The notes under the pieces: generated by a model
What the model was told of the DNA's origin: nothing
The model's database searches: none
The model's input: only the letters and a program-made list of their open reading frames with translations
Translations under genes and position numbers: made by a program
In this document: piece by piece, positions 18,167-25,782 of the stretch
Position numbering within the stretch: the stretch's first letter is position 1
Layout: each line of letters starts with the position of its first letter
Origin: Pseudomonas psychrophila
GTDB taxonomy: Bacteria > Pseudomonadota > Gammaproteobacteria > Pseudomonadales > Pseudomonadaceae
DNA: 64,000 nt
Reading direction: 5' to 3'
Assembly (NCBI RefSeq): GCF_001043005.1
Contig: NZ_JYKZ01000002.1
Span: forward strand, 1 to 64,000

Positions 18167-18817
18167 ATGCGCGAATTAAAGGTTGTGATTGCCGACGATC
18201 ACCCGGTAGTACTGGTGGGGCTTCGGGAAGTGATTCAACGCGATAAGTGTTTCACTCTTGTCGGCGAAGCCTTGAGTTCTTCTCAGTTGGTGGAACAGTT
18301 GAGGTTGCATCAACCAGCCTTGTTGATTACCGACTTCAACATGCCCGGCGATGAGACCTATGGCGATGGACTGCAACTCATCGAGTACCTCATCGAACAT
18401 TTCCCTGAGGTGAAAATCCTTGTGCTGACGATGGAGAGTAATCAGCTGATTATTTCGCGCCTGCTGGAAATGGGCGTGGCGGGAGTGATTGCAAAAAATC
18501 ATATCTATCAAGAAATAGGTAAAGCACTTAGTGCCCTGGCCAGCGGTAGGTCCTATACCCGGACATCGACCCCGAACACGTCAGTGATAACCAACCCCAA
18601 AGTCATCGATGAGCGTTTCTCCACACTGTCGCCCCGTGAGGTTGAAGTGCTACGGCTATTTGTTGCCGGCAACAGCGTGGGGGATATCGCCCGTCAGTTG
18701 AATCGAAGTGTCAAAACAGTCAGCACCCATAAAGTAGCTGCGATGCATAAGCTGGAAGTGATTAATGACCATGCTTTACTCACGTATTGCATCAAGGCTG
18801 ACCTGTGGAACGTGTAG
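18167..18817 (+). CDS. RcsB/RocA-like LuxR-type response regulator, copy 1
   Basis: A DNA-binding response regulator of about 216 residues: receiver with acidic pocket ADDHP and D56 (LITDFNMPG), then a LuxR/FixJ helix-turn-helix (LSPREVEVLRLF, with RSVKTVSTHKVAAMHKL). The extended GDETYGDG loop after D56 is characteristic of RcsB-type receivers. I chose ATG 18167, preceded by GGAGTCAGG. It probably activates the divergent-side fimbrial operon and is controlled by the neighbouring hybrid kinases. Target sites are not identified here. Confidence 0.87.
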   Translation: MRELKVVIADDHPVVLVGLREVIQRDKCFTLVGEALSSSQLVEQLRLHQPALLITDFNMPGDETYGDGLQLIEYLIEHFPEVKILVLTMESNQLIISRLLEMGVAGVIAKNHIYQEIGKALSALASGRSYTRTSTPNTSVITNPKVIDERFSTLSPREVEVLRLFVAGNSVGDIARQLNRSVKTVSTHKVAAMHKLEVINDHALLTYCIKADLWNV

Positions 18818-18840
18818 TCACTGCTCTGGCATGAGGCTAC

Positions 18841-18867
18841 GATCCCGATCCGATCCCGATCCGATCT
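18841..18867. repeat. short 11-bp tandem repeat
   Basis: The unit GATCCCGATCC occurs twice in tandem and begins a third time, in the 95-base gap between the two response-regulator genes. Confidence 0.6.
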
Positions 18868-18912
18868 CGTGCCTCGTCAGTGACTACTCAGCAAGTTGGA
18901 GTTATGTAAGCC

Positions 18913-19557
18913 ATGCCGCAAATGAAAGTCCTATTGGCCGACGATCACCCGATTGTATTGATGGGCGTGCGTGAAGTCATCGAGCGCGACCCGCGATTCA
19001 AGGTTGTGGGAGAGGCAATGAGTCCCTCCCAACTAATCGAAAAGATTTCGCTGCTACGTCCTGATGTGATTATTACGGACTACAACATGCCGGGTGACGA
19101 TCAATACGGCGATGGCTCGCGTCTGGTCGAATACCTGCGCCGGCATTTTCCCGAGCCTCGGGTGATCGTTCTGACAGTGATTTCCAATCCGCAGGTTTTG
19201 ACCTGGTTATATGAATTGGGCATCAGCGGGGTCATTTCCAAAAGCTCCGGTCTGGAGCAAATTTTGGTCGCACTGGATGCGTTCTATCGTGAGGGGCACT
19301 ACCAGCAAGACATGCCCGACTGCACGTCGAGTGACAACGTAGATGATGTCACGCAAAGGCTCAGTCAATTAACCGTCAAGGAATTTGAAGTCTTGCGACT
19401 GTTCGCTTCTGGCATGGGTGTCGGGGAAGTTGCGCAAAGCCTGAACCGCAGTATTAAAACGATCAGCACCCTGAAGATTTCAGCAATGCGCAAGCTGGAT
19501 GTCGACAATGATCAGGCGTTGCTGATTCTGTGTCTCAAAGCCAATCTGTTTGCCTGA
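18913..19557 (+). CDS. RcsB/RocA-like LuxR-type response regulator, copy 2
   Basis: A 214-residue paralogue of the preceding regulator: ADDHP pocket, D56 (IITDYNMPG), the same DDQYGDG loop and a LuxR-type helix-turn-helix (RSIKTISTLKISAMRKL). The recognition helix differs from copy 1 (STLKIS against STHKVA), so the two may bind different sites. In copy 2 the usual SPRE turn at the start of the HTH domain is TVKEFEVLRLF. It ends 10 bases from the stop of the convergent last fimbrial gene. A pair of RcsB-like regulators beside a kinase and an EAL regulator is unusual. Confidence 0.86.
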   Translation: MPQMKVLLADDHPIVLMGVREVIERDPRFKVVGEAMSPSQLIEKISLLRPDVIITDYNMPGDDQYGDGSRLVEYLRRHFPEPRVIVLTVISNPQVLTWLYELGISGVISKSSGLEQILVALDAFYREGHYQQDMPDCTSSDNVDDVTQRLSQLTVKEFEVLRLFASGMGVGEVAQSLNRSIKTISTLKISAMRKLDVDNDQALLILCLKANLFA

Positions 19558-19567
19558 TCGGCCGGAT

Positions 19568-20092
19568 TTACAGGTAGATCATTTCCATCAGTAGCGTTGA
19601 AGTGTAGCTCCCGGCTGCGGGCATCTGACTCCCGATCCTGACTGGGCGGACAGAGAGTTTGAGCATCAGCAGTGTGTCTTCAACAGCAAAAGCATGTTGT
19701 TCGCCCAGCTTCAAATCCACCACTTTGGCTGCGCTGGTCATGTCACTCAGACGGGTTTTCAACCCGAGTCTGTCGAGGGTGGTACGCAGGGTATTACTGT
19801 CAAATGAACCATTGCCTGCAGTAAAGCGCAGCAGCACCTGGCTGCCTTTGAGGCATTTAAAGTTCAAGTCCACATCGGTCCAGTCAGAACTGTCTGCGCT
19901 TAGCGCACTCAGACTCGCCTTGGGAATATCAACACTCTGCGACGCCGGGAAACTGGCGGTGCAGGGCGGCTTTATCAGAGTGCCAGTGATATCGAGTTGG
20001 CTTGCGTCCTCGGCGGCATACACTGTGCTGCCGCACAGCGTTACGCTCGCCAGCAATGCTGCAATCAGGCTCCCTTTGGCCTGCCTGAACAT
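19568..20092 (-). CDS. minor fimbrial subunit
   Basis: A secreted protein of about 174 residues from ATG 20092. It has a signal peptide (SLIAALLASVTLCGS, cleaved near AYAAED-like VYAAED), the GTLIKPPC start of a pilin fold, a second cysteine about 50 residues on (LNFKC), and a C-terminal beta strand ending MEMIYL. These are the features of type 1 pilin-family subunits that donate an N-terminal strand to the next subunit. It is the last gene of the operon, and its start follows the previous stop by one base. Confidence 0.8.
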   Translation of the reverse strand: MFRQAKGSLIAALLASVTLCGSTVYAAEDASQLDITGTLIKPPCTASFPASQSVDIPKASLSALSADSSDWTDVDLNFKCLKGSQVLLRFTAGNGSFDSNTLRTTLDRLGLKTRLSDMTSAAKVVDLKLGEQHAFAVEDTLLMLKLSVRPVRIGSQMPAAGSYTSTLLMEMIYL

Positions 20093-20093
20093 C

Positions 20094-20582
20094 TCACAGA
20101 TACTCGAGGGTGATGACTGACGACCCGGTAAAAGTACCCTCGGTCTGTGCGGTGATCGCATACAGCTTGGCCGTCAAACCTAGGTTTACGGCGCCGCTTT
20201 GATTGGTCAGGTTGCGTTTCGTCCCGGTGACGTTAGCCGCGGTGCCGTCACTTTTCCACGTCAATGTATACACAAGGTTTGCCTTTGTTGTGCTCGCATA
20301 GGTGGTCGAGCCTTGATAGACGCCTGAAGCCTTGATGCTGACGTTCAGTGACGAGTTGGCCGGGCAGCTCAGGGTGACCGGAATATCGACGGCACTGGCT
20401 GTGTTTATCTGGTCAGTACGGATGCTGCCAAAGTTGGCCGTCAAAGTTTTGCTGCTGGTCAGGGAGCAAGGCGCTCGTGTCAGGGTGCCACTGACGTTGA
20501 TGGTGACGGTGTCGTCTGCATACGAAGAGGTGCACGCTAGGCCAGTGAGAAGGGCTGCAGCCATTGATAAGCGCAAGTTCAT
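20094..20582 (-). CDS. minor fimbrial subunit
   Basis: A pilin-family subunit of about 162 residues from ATG 20582, preceded by CAGGAACC. It has a signal peptide ending near SSYADD, a first cysteine in GTLTRAPC, a second in VTLSC, and a C-terminal strand SVITLEYL. It is smaller than the tip protein upstream and is probably an adaptor or secondary shaft subunit. An upstream in-frame start at 20660 would run into the preceding gene and is not used. Confidence 0.8.
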   Translation of the reverse strand: MNLRLSMAAALLTGLACTSSYADDTVTINVSGTLTRAPCSLTSSKTLTANFGSIRTDQINTASAVDIPVTLSCPANSSLNVSIKASGVYQGSTTYASTTKANLVYTLTWKSDGTAANVTGTKRNLTNQSGAVNLGLTAKLYAITAQTEGTFTGSSVITLEYL

Positions 20583-20601
20583 GATCGGTTCCTGTGATTG
20601 A

Positions 20602-21543
20602 TCAGAGATAGTTGATGTTGAGGGTGTATTGGCTGGTGAAACTTCCAGTAGGTGAAGCACTGGTATTCAGACTCGGCCGGAAACCCAGGCGAATCGTATT
20701 GGTGCCTGTCGTCAGGTTGAGCGTGCGCGGGCTGTTGAACGTTACTGCGGTGTTGTTATCGGCCCAGGTGGCGGCCATCGACAGCCCGGCCAAGGTGGTC
20801 GCCGAAACCCCGGGCCTGCCACTGACAGCGCTTTGGGTCGGGACCAGGGTGGCGGTTGCCTGGGTGCCGCGGGTGCAGTTAAGCGTGATGTTGGCAAGTT
20901 GCTGGGAGGTCGCGAAGTCGTTGCTGTTCAGGGTGCCGAAGTTAAGGTTCTGTGTGCTGTTCGAGCCCATGGTGCAGGCGGGGCTGATAATCCTGAATTT
21001 AAGCGTCAGGGTTTGAATTTTGTCGACATAGGCTTCATAGCCTCTGATGGAGGTACTCGTCAGCGCAAAGGTTATCGAGTAATTGCCAGGCCTATTCACA
21101 CCGGAGGGCATGTAAAACAGCACGTTGTAGGGCGCGATAGTACCGACGGTCATCGGTTGACAGACACTGCCGTTGGGTGACATGCAAGTAGTTGAGGCGT
21201 TACCCCACGGCTGCTCAGGAACGACGCCTCCAGCCGCCGCCCACGCATAAATGGGTAGCCCTGTGTCGACTGTTTCGGTCCAGACCTGGGTGTGTTGCAA
21301 AGACGAGCCATAGGGGAAATTGCGGGTTACTCGGCAACTTCCAGTCATTCTCGCTTCGAAATATTGCCCCGGGGCCAGGTCGCCCAGATTAACCACGCCC
21401 GTGGTACCTGAAGGGGTACACGTCAGGTTGTTTTCAACCAGGGCAAAGGCCTGCTGGCAGCCAAGGCTGAACAGCAAGCCAAGCAGCAGTAAGCTGCGTT
21501 TAACCCAGCTCGAACCGGGTTGCAGTTTTGTTGAGTTATGCAT
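20602..21543 (-). CDS. two-domain fimbrial tip adhesin
   Basis: A 313-residue secreted protein, about twice the length of the pilins. Signal peptide at residues 14-34. The N-terminal domain (about 35-185) contains its own cysteines and no obvious family. The C-terminal domain (about 186-313) is pilin-like, with the first cysteine in ISPACTMG, a second in LNCTRG and a final strand YTLNINYL. This two-domain build is typical of fimbrial tip adhesins. Its ATG overlaps the usher stop by 8 bases. The receptor cannot be inferred. Confidence 0.82.
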   Translation of the reverse strand: MHNSTKLQPGSSWVKRSLLLLGLLFSLGCQQAFALVENNLTCTPSGTTGVVNLGDLAPGQYFEARMTGSCRVTRNFPYGSSLQHTQVWTETVDTGLPIYAWAAAGGVVPEQPWGNASTTCMSPNGSVCQPMTVGTIAPYNVLFYMPSGVNRPGNYSITFALTSTSIRGYEAYVDKIQTLTLKFRIISPACTMGSNSTQNLNFGTLNSNDFATSQQLANITLNCTRGTQATATLVPTQSAVSGRPGVSATTLAGLSMAATWADNNTAVTFNSPRTLNLTTGTNTIRLGFRPSLNTSASPTGSFTSQYTLNINYL

Positions 21544-24166
21544 CGGGAGTACCTTGAGTGTCTGCAGGTGCGGCCGACCGGGTATCGCAACTGACCTGCA
21601 GTTGTCCGATACCCGTCTCTGACAGCGTGTAGTTGTTCAGGTCCAGATCCTTGGCACACCACTGGCGTCCGTTGACGTTGATCAGCAGTCGTGACTTTTC
21701 AGGTACGCCAGTCAGAAATGCCCGCCCCTTGTCCGCCACCATGGCGTTGCTCAATAAAGTGCCATCAAGTCCATACAGCTGAACCTCGGCAGCAAACGGT
21801 GCTGGCTTGCCGTCTTTTGAACTGAGGCTGATTAACAGACGGCGGCCGTTACGTGTTTCGAAGTTGGCCAGTACGAAGGCACCACGATTGGGGGTCACTT
21901 CCTGAACCAGTTTTTCAACATCGGTGTTGTCGGATAACGAGTCCGTGTCGAGCGCGACCTTGTTTTTTCTGTAGGGCTGAGCAGAAGAAATAATCGTGTA
22001 ACCACTGCTGTTGGTTTTCACGCCGCTTTTGGTCAGTACCCCGATATCCCCGGCACCAGGTGTGGCCACGATAATGTTGGTCTCGCCCAAGGGCTGGGTC
22101 AGCATCACGGTGTCACGGGTGGCGACGATCGCCCCTTCCACGCCATAGTCCGTCTGACGTGTGTTCTGATCCCTGTTGTAAGACCCGTGCCATATGGCAT
22201 TGGCCGCGTTGTAACGGGCGGCGACCGAACCACCGAGCAAGCGCTCATCGTCACTGACTTGCTGATTGACGCCCAGGTTGTAAGACAGGGTGTCATTCGG
22301 GAAATATGAGCCGCTGTATGTGGCGTTACGGCTGGCATTACCGCTGGAATCCTGGCTGTTGCTCAGGCCCAGACGGCTGCTGCTGCCAGGATCGCCCAAA
22401 GGAATACTGACGCTCAGCGAAACGCTGCGAATGTCATCTGCGACGCCGCTGTTCTGTGCCACGCCCAGGTTGTAGGACGCGCGCCCGACACTGAAGCTGT
22501 AGCCTAATTGCACAGAGGTATTGCTCTTGGCCAGGTTCCAGTAATCGGTTTTGGTCAGGTTGGCATACATGCCGCCATAGGAGCCGAATTGCTGCGATAC
22601 GTTGGCGGTAAAGCTGCTTTTCATATGGCCGCTCAAGTACGGGGAGTACATCGCACTGTCGGTCAGCGTTTCGTCTACATAGGGTTGGAGCGAGTTGTTG
22701 GCGCGCGCGTTGATCGCTTCGTTGAAGCTGTAATAGCCGCTGGTGGAATAGCGGTAGCCAATCAGGCTGAAACTGGTGTCTGTCAGGTCGATCGACTTGG
22801 AATAACGAAAGCGATAGGACTGACCCGACAGGGCTTTGGAGTCAGGACCCATGTCGTCGCTGATGGCATGGGTCACGTCCAGCGAAATGGCGCCGAAACC
22901 CGCAAAGTCATGCGCAAAACCCGCCAGCACCGAGTGGTACTGCTCGCTGACAATGGTGCCACCGAACAGCGTGGTACCGTCAGTCAGCCCCCGGCGGTAG
23001 GTGCCTTGTATAAAGCCCGGCTTTTGCGAATCCAATGCTCCGTCTGCAGGGCGATACTGGCCTGCAGTCACGGCGTAGCTTTGCTGACCTTCGCGCAACA
23101 TGTAGGGCACGGACGAGAACGACTGGATATACACCTGACGCTCGCCATTGGGGCCTTCAACCGTGACTTCGATATCACCGTTGCCCGAGGTCGAGTAAAG
23201 GTCCTTGAGTGCAAACGGGCCGGACGGCACCCACTGTTCGCTGATCACATAGCCGCGCTGGCGTAACGTTACGAGCGAGCGCCCGTTGGCCACGCCACGT
23301 ACTACAGGCGCGAAGTTGCGCGAGTCATCGGGCAGCATGTCCAGGTCAGAAGCGATGCCCACGCCACGGTACGAGATTGTGTCAAACAGATCGCTGTCGG
23401 TTGAGCTTTCACCGACAGTGGCAATGGCCATCATGTTGCCCAGGTCCCGCTGGACATAGGTGTCCACGGACTTCCAGTTGCCGTCGACGTTGGTGCTCTT
23501 CTGCCAGGTCGAGAAGTTTCGAAAGCGCCAGGCACCGCTGTTGAATCCGCTGTGCACACTGCCAAACTGGGATTGACGATTACCGTACTGATTCTCGTAG
23601 TTGCTGCCCGAAAAGTTATAGTTGGCAAAGGCTACTTGCTCGCCATCACTCCAGCTTTTACGGCGGGTTGCGAATGGAATGCTGCCGATGAATGCCTGTG
23701 GCACTTGCAGGTCAAGGTGTTGTTTATTGAAGTCGTAGTCATAGGTGATACCGGTCAGGTCACCCTGAAAATACACACAATGGTCAGCACTGGTCTCAGC
23801 GTTTTTCAGGCGCTCTGGATCAACGCCAAAATCAGTCAGGGCCTGAAGGCTCAAGCAGGGAAACAAACCTGAAGGCGTCGATGGCTGACTCGCCGTTTCG
23901 CGGACAAATTGCAAGTCGCGCTGTTCGATATAACGATTGTTCAGTGACAGTTCAACACGATAAATGCCCGGAAGTTGACTACGGCTCATGGCCTTTACTT
24001 GCTCGGCTACTTCGGCAGAACTGGTACCGCCACCAATCTCCAGAAAGGAAGAATCGAAGCTGTAGTCTGCGAGGGCTGCAGTCGTTGTGAGACTAAGCGC
24101 GCTGAGAGGGAGAAGGCCCCAGTAGTTAATTCGGCGCGCGAACGCGCACATGCGCAATCGCAGCAT
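21536..24166 (-). CDS. outer-membrane fimbrial usher (FimD/PapC family)
   Basis: An 876-residue outer-membrane usher that assembles and exports fimbrial subunits. It has a signal peptide ending near ALADYSF, an N-terminal chaperone-binding domain (FDSSFLEIGG), a 24-strand barrel region with a plug, and C-terminal Ig-like domains with a cysteine pair (WCAKDL, QVSCDT). Length matches the family. GGAAG lies ten bases before ATG 24166. It is third in the operon after the pilin and chaperone genes. Confidence 0.93.
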   Translation of the reverse strand: MLRLRMCAFARRINYWGLLPLSALSLTTTAALADYSFDSSFLEIGGGTSSAEVAEQVKAMSRSQLPGIYRVELSLNNRYIEQRDLQFVRETASQPSTPSGLFPCLSLQALTDFGVDPERLKNAETSADHCVYFQGDLTGITYDYDFNKQHLDLQVPQAFIGSIPFATRRKSWSDGEQVAFANYNFSGSNYENQYGNRQSQFGSVHSGFNSGAWRFRNFSTWQKSTNVDGNWKSVDTYVQRDLGNMMAIATVGESSTDSDLFDTISYRGVGIASDLDMLPDDSRNFAPVVRGVANGRSLVTLRQRGYVISEQWVPSGPFALKDLYSTSGNGDIEVTVEGPNGERQVYIQSFSSVPYMLREGQQSYAVTAGQYRPADGALDSQKPGFIQGTYRRGLTDGTTLFGGTIVSEQYHSVLAGFAHDFAGFGAISLDVTHAISDDMGPDSKALSGQSYRFRYSKSIDLTDTSFSLIGYRYSTSGYYSFNEAINARANNSLQPYVDETLTDSAMYSPYLSGHMKSSFTANVSQQFGSYGGMYANLTKTDYWNLAKSNTSVQLGYSFSVGRASYNLGVAQNSGVADDIRSVSLSVSIPLGDPGSSSRLGLSNSQDSSGNASRNATYSGSYFPNDTLSYNLGVNQQVSDDERLLGGSVAARYNAANAIWHGSYNRDQNTRQTDYGVEGAIVATRDTVMLTQPLGETNIIVATPGAGDIGVLTKSGVKTNSSGYTIISSAQPYRKNKVALDTDSLSDNTDVEKLVQEVTPNRGAFVLANFETRNGRRLLISLSSKDGKPAPFAAEVQLYGLDGTLLSNAMVADKGRAFLTGVPEKSRLLINVNGRQWCAKDLDLNNYTLSETGIGQLQVSCDTRSAAPADTQGTPDA

Positions 24167-24201
24167 GAGATGGTTCTTCCAGAAGGCGTGTAGTTCAGTA
24201 T

Positions 24202-24900
24202 TCAGCGAGCTAAAACAGGGGTTGCCTTGACCGTACTGCCGTATTCATTGATGTAGCTGAATTCGAGGGTGTCGCTGTTTTTCAACGGGATGTTGGTAGT
24301 GACGGAGCTACCGGGCTTGATAACCTCAGGCATGCCTTTGCTGGCACTGTTGTTAATTAACAGTTCGCTGACTACCACGTTATAGCCCGACGGGTTATGC
24401 ACACTTAAATTACCGCCATCCGCACGCCATTGAAGTCCGTCAACGGCTTGCACCAAAGTGCCTTTCAAATCGGCAGGACGATAGAACAGTTTGATCGTAG
24501 TCTTGAGTGCAATCTGCAACACGTTCTGGTTACGTTGCTCTTCACTCAGTGCCGGGATCGCCTTTACATTGAGAAAAAACAGGCTTTCTTTATTGGTCGG
24601 CAAGTTTTGTGCGTTGGTCGCAATGACTCGCAAAATGTTCTGGCTATTGGCGTCCAGACGAAACAGCGGCGGCGTGATGATGAACTCATCTGCACTCTCA
24701 TCCGGCTTGTCGAACGTACTGACCCAGGATTGAACCAGATACGGTACACCGTCGTCACCGGAGTTTGAGAGTGAAAGATTGGCTTCCTTATCCTTGCTTT
24801 GATAAATAACCCGCGTAGAGCCCACATTGACGCCCGCTTGAATCTGGGGCAGCCAAAAGACTGCTGCCAGTGTCAAAAAGGCTGCAATTTTTAAACGCAT
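24202..24900 (-). CDS. periplasmic fimbrial chaperone (PapD family)
   Basis: A periplasmic chaperone of about 232 residues that donates a strand to fimbrial subunits before usher assembly. It has a signal peptide ending at IQAGV, the domain-1 motif STRVIYQ, a hydrophobic G1 region (NILRVIATN) and the family signature FFLNVKAIP. I chose ATG 24900, preceded by AGAGGA; the longer in-frame start at 24945 lacks a signal-peptide-like N-terminus. Only one chaperone gene is present in the cluster. Confidence 0.92.
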   Translation of the reverse strand: MRLKIAAFLTLAAVFWLPQIQAGVNVGSTRVIYQSKDKEANLSLSNSGDDGVPYLVQSWVSTFDKPDESADEFIITPPLFRLDANSQNILRVIATNAQNLPTNKESLFFLNVKAIPALSEEQRNQNVLQIALKTTIKLFYRPADLKGTLVQAVDGLQWRADGGNLSVHNPSGYNVVVSELLINNSASKGMPEVIKPGSSVTTNIPLKNSDTLEFSYINEYGSTVKATPVLAR

Positions 24901-24930
24901 GAAGGGTGTCCTCTGTTTAACGTAACGAAT

Positions 24931-24954
24931 GAGCTCGCGATTCATCGCGAGCTC
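24931..24954 (-). promoter_or_regulatory. intercistronic hairpin after the major pilin gene
   Basis: A perfect 10-bp stem (GAGCTCGCGA / TCGCGAGCTC) with a four-base loop lies 19 bases after the major pilin stop and before the chaperone gene. No T run follows on the minus strand. It may protect pilin mRNA or partly reduce read-through, so that the pilin is made in excess. Confidence 0.6.
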
Positions 24955-24973
24955 TTTCGTTTACAAACACGAA

Positions 24974-25531
24974 TTACTTGTAAGTCACGTCGAAGCTAGC
25001 CAAGGCGTTAACTTTACCTGTGCCGATAGCGCTCACTTCGTCAACGTCTGCAGCCAGACGTACATAGGAAGCGGTGAAATCGAAGGTGTTGCCTTGAGGG
25101 CGCAGTACGTAATCAGAGCTGGCGGTGTTCAGTGCCAGTTTGGAGCCGGTGCGGGCATCGTTGATCTGAATGCCGACGCCAGTGATCTGGTTTTCACCGG
25201 TCATGCCCAGTACGGTTGCATCCGTCACGGCTTGTTGACCGCTGAACTTGATCGAGGCGTTTTTCAGGGTTGGACCGCTGCAGTTCTCAAGGGAGATAGA
25301 GAACGGAGTGGCGCCGGCTGTTGAGCCAACAGTGCTGGCGAAGTCAGCGATACGAACCTGGCCCATATCAACGGACTTCTTCACGCTTTCGCTGTTGATG
25401 GTGCATGGGTTGTCGTTGATGACACCGGTGAATTCAACTTGGCCATCCGCGGCTTGAGCGGTAGCCGCTGCCATGACGATCAGCATCGAAGAACCACAAA
25501 GTGCCGTGTATTTGCCTATTTTTTGAAACAT
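24974..25531 (-). CDS. major fimbrial subunit (type 1 pilin family)
   Basis: A 185-residue secreted pilin and the first gene of the fimbrial operon. It has a signal peptide ending TAQAADG, a first cysteine in NDNPCTI, a second in LENCSG, and a C-terminal strand ASFDVTYK. AAAGGACG precedes the ATG. Position first, a strong ribosome site and the following hairpin all fit the most abundant subunit. The promoter must lie in 25532-25782, shared with the divergent second kinase. No operator was recognised there. Confidence 0.88.
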   Translation of the reverse strand: MFQKIGKYTALCGSSMLIVMAAATAQAADGQVEFTGVINDNPCTINSESVKKSVDMGQVRIADFASTVGSTAGATPFSISLENCSGPTLKNASIKFSGQQAVTDATVLGMTGENQITGVGIQINDARTGSKLALNTASSDYVLRPQGNTFDFTASYVRLAADVDEVSAIGTGKVNALASFDVTYK

Positions 25532-25782
25532 TAGGGACGTCCTTTACAAACCGATGAAGTGTGATATCTATTTTAAAAGCCAGCCTGTTAACGGCTTGCC
25601 GCAGCAGGTGTTGCAAAGGATGCAACTAAACGTGGAGGAGCCCCATCAGACGATTCCTGTTCGTACGGTCAAGATTAATATCGGGCGCTCAAAGGTGTGT
25701 TGTGTGCCTCTTGAAGTGTTTAGATACCTGAGCAGGCAGTGGGCATGCGAGGCTCCATCCAGCTAAATGACGGCACTGAATA

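Noticed and set aside
22508..23266. Open frame of 252 codons on the plus strand
   Set aside because: Antisense to the fimbrial usher gene, with no start signal.
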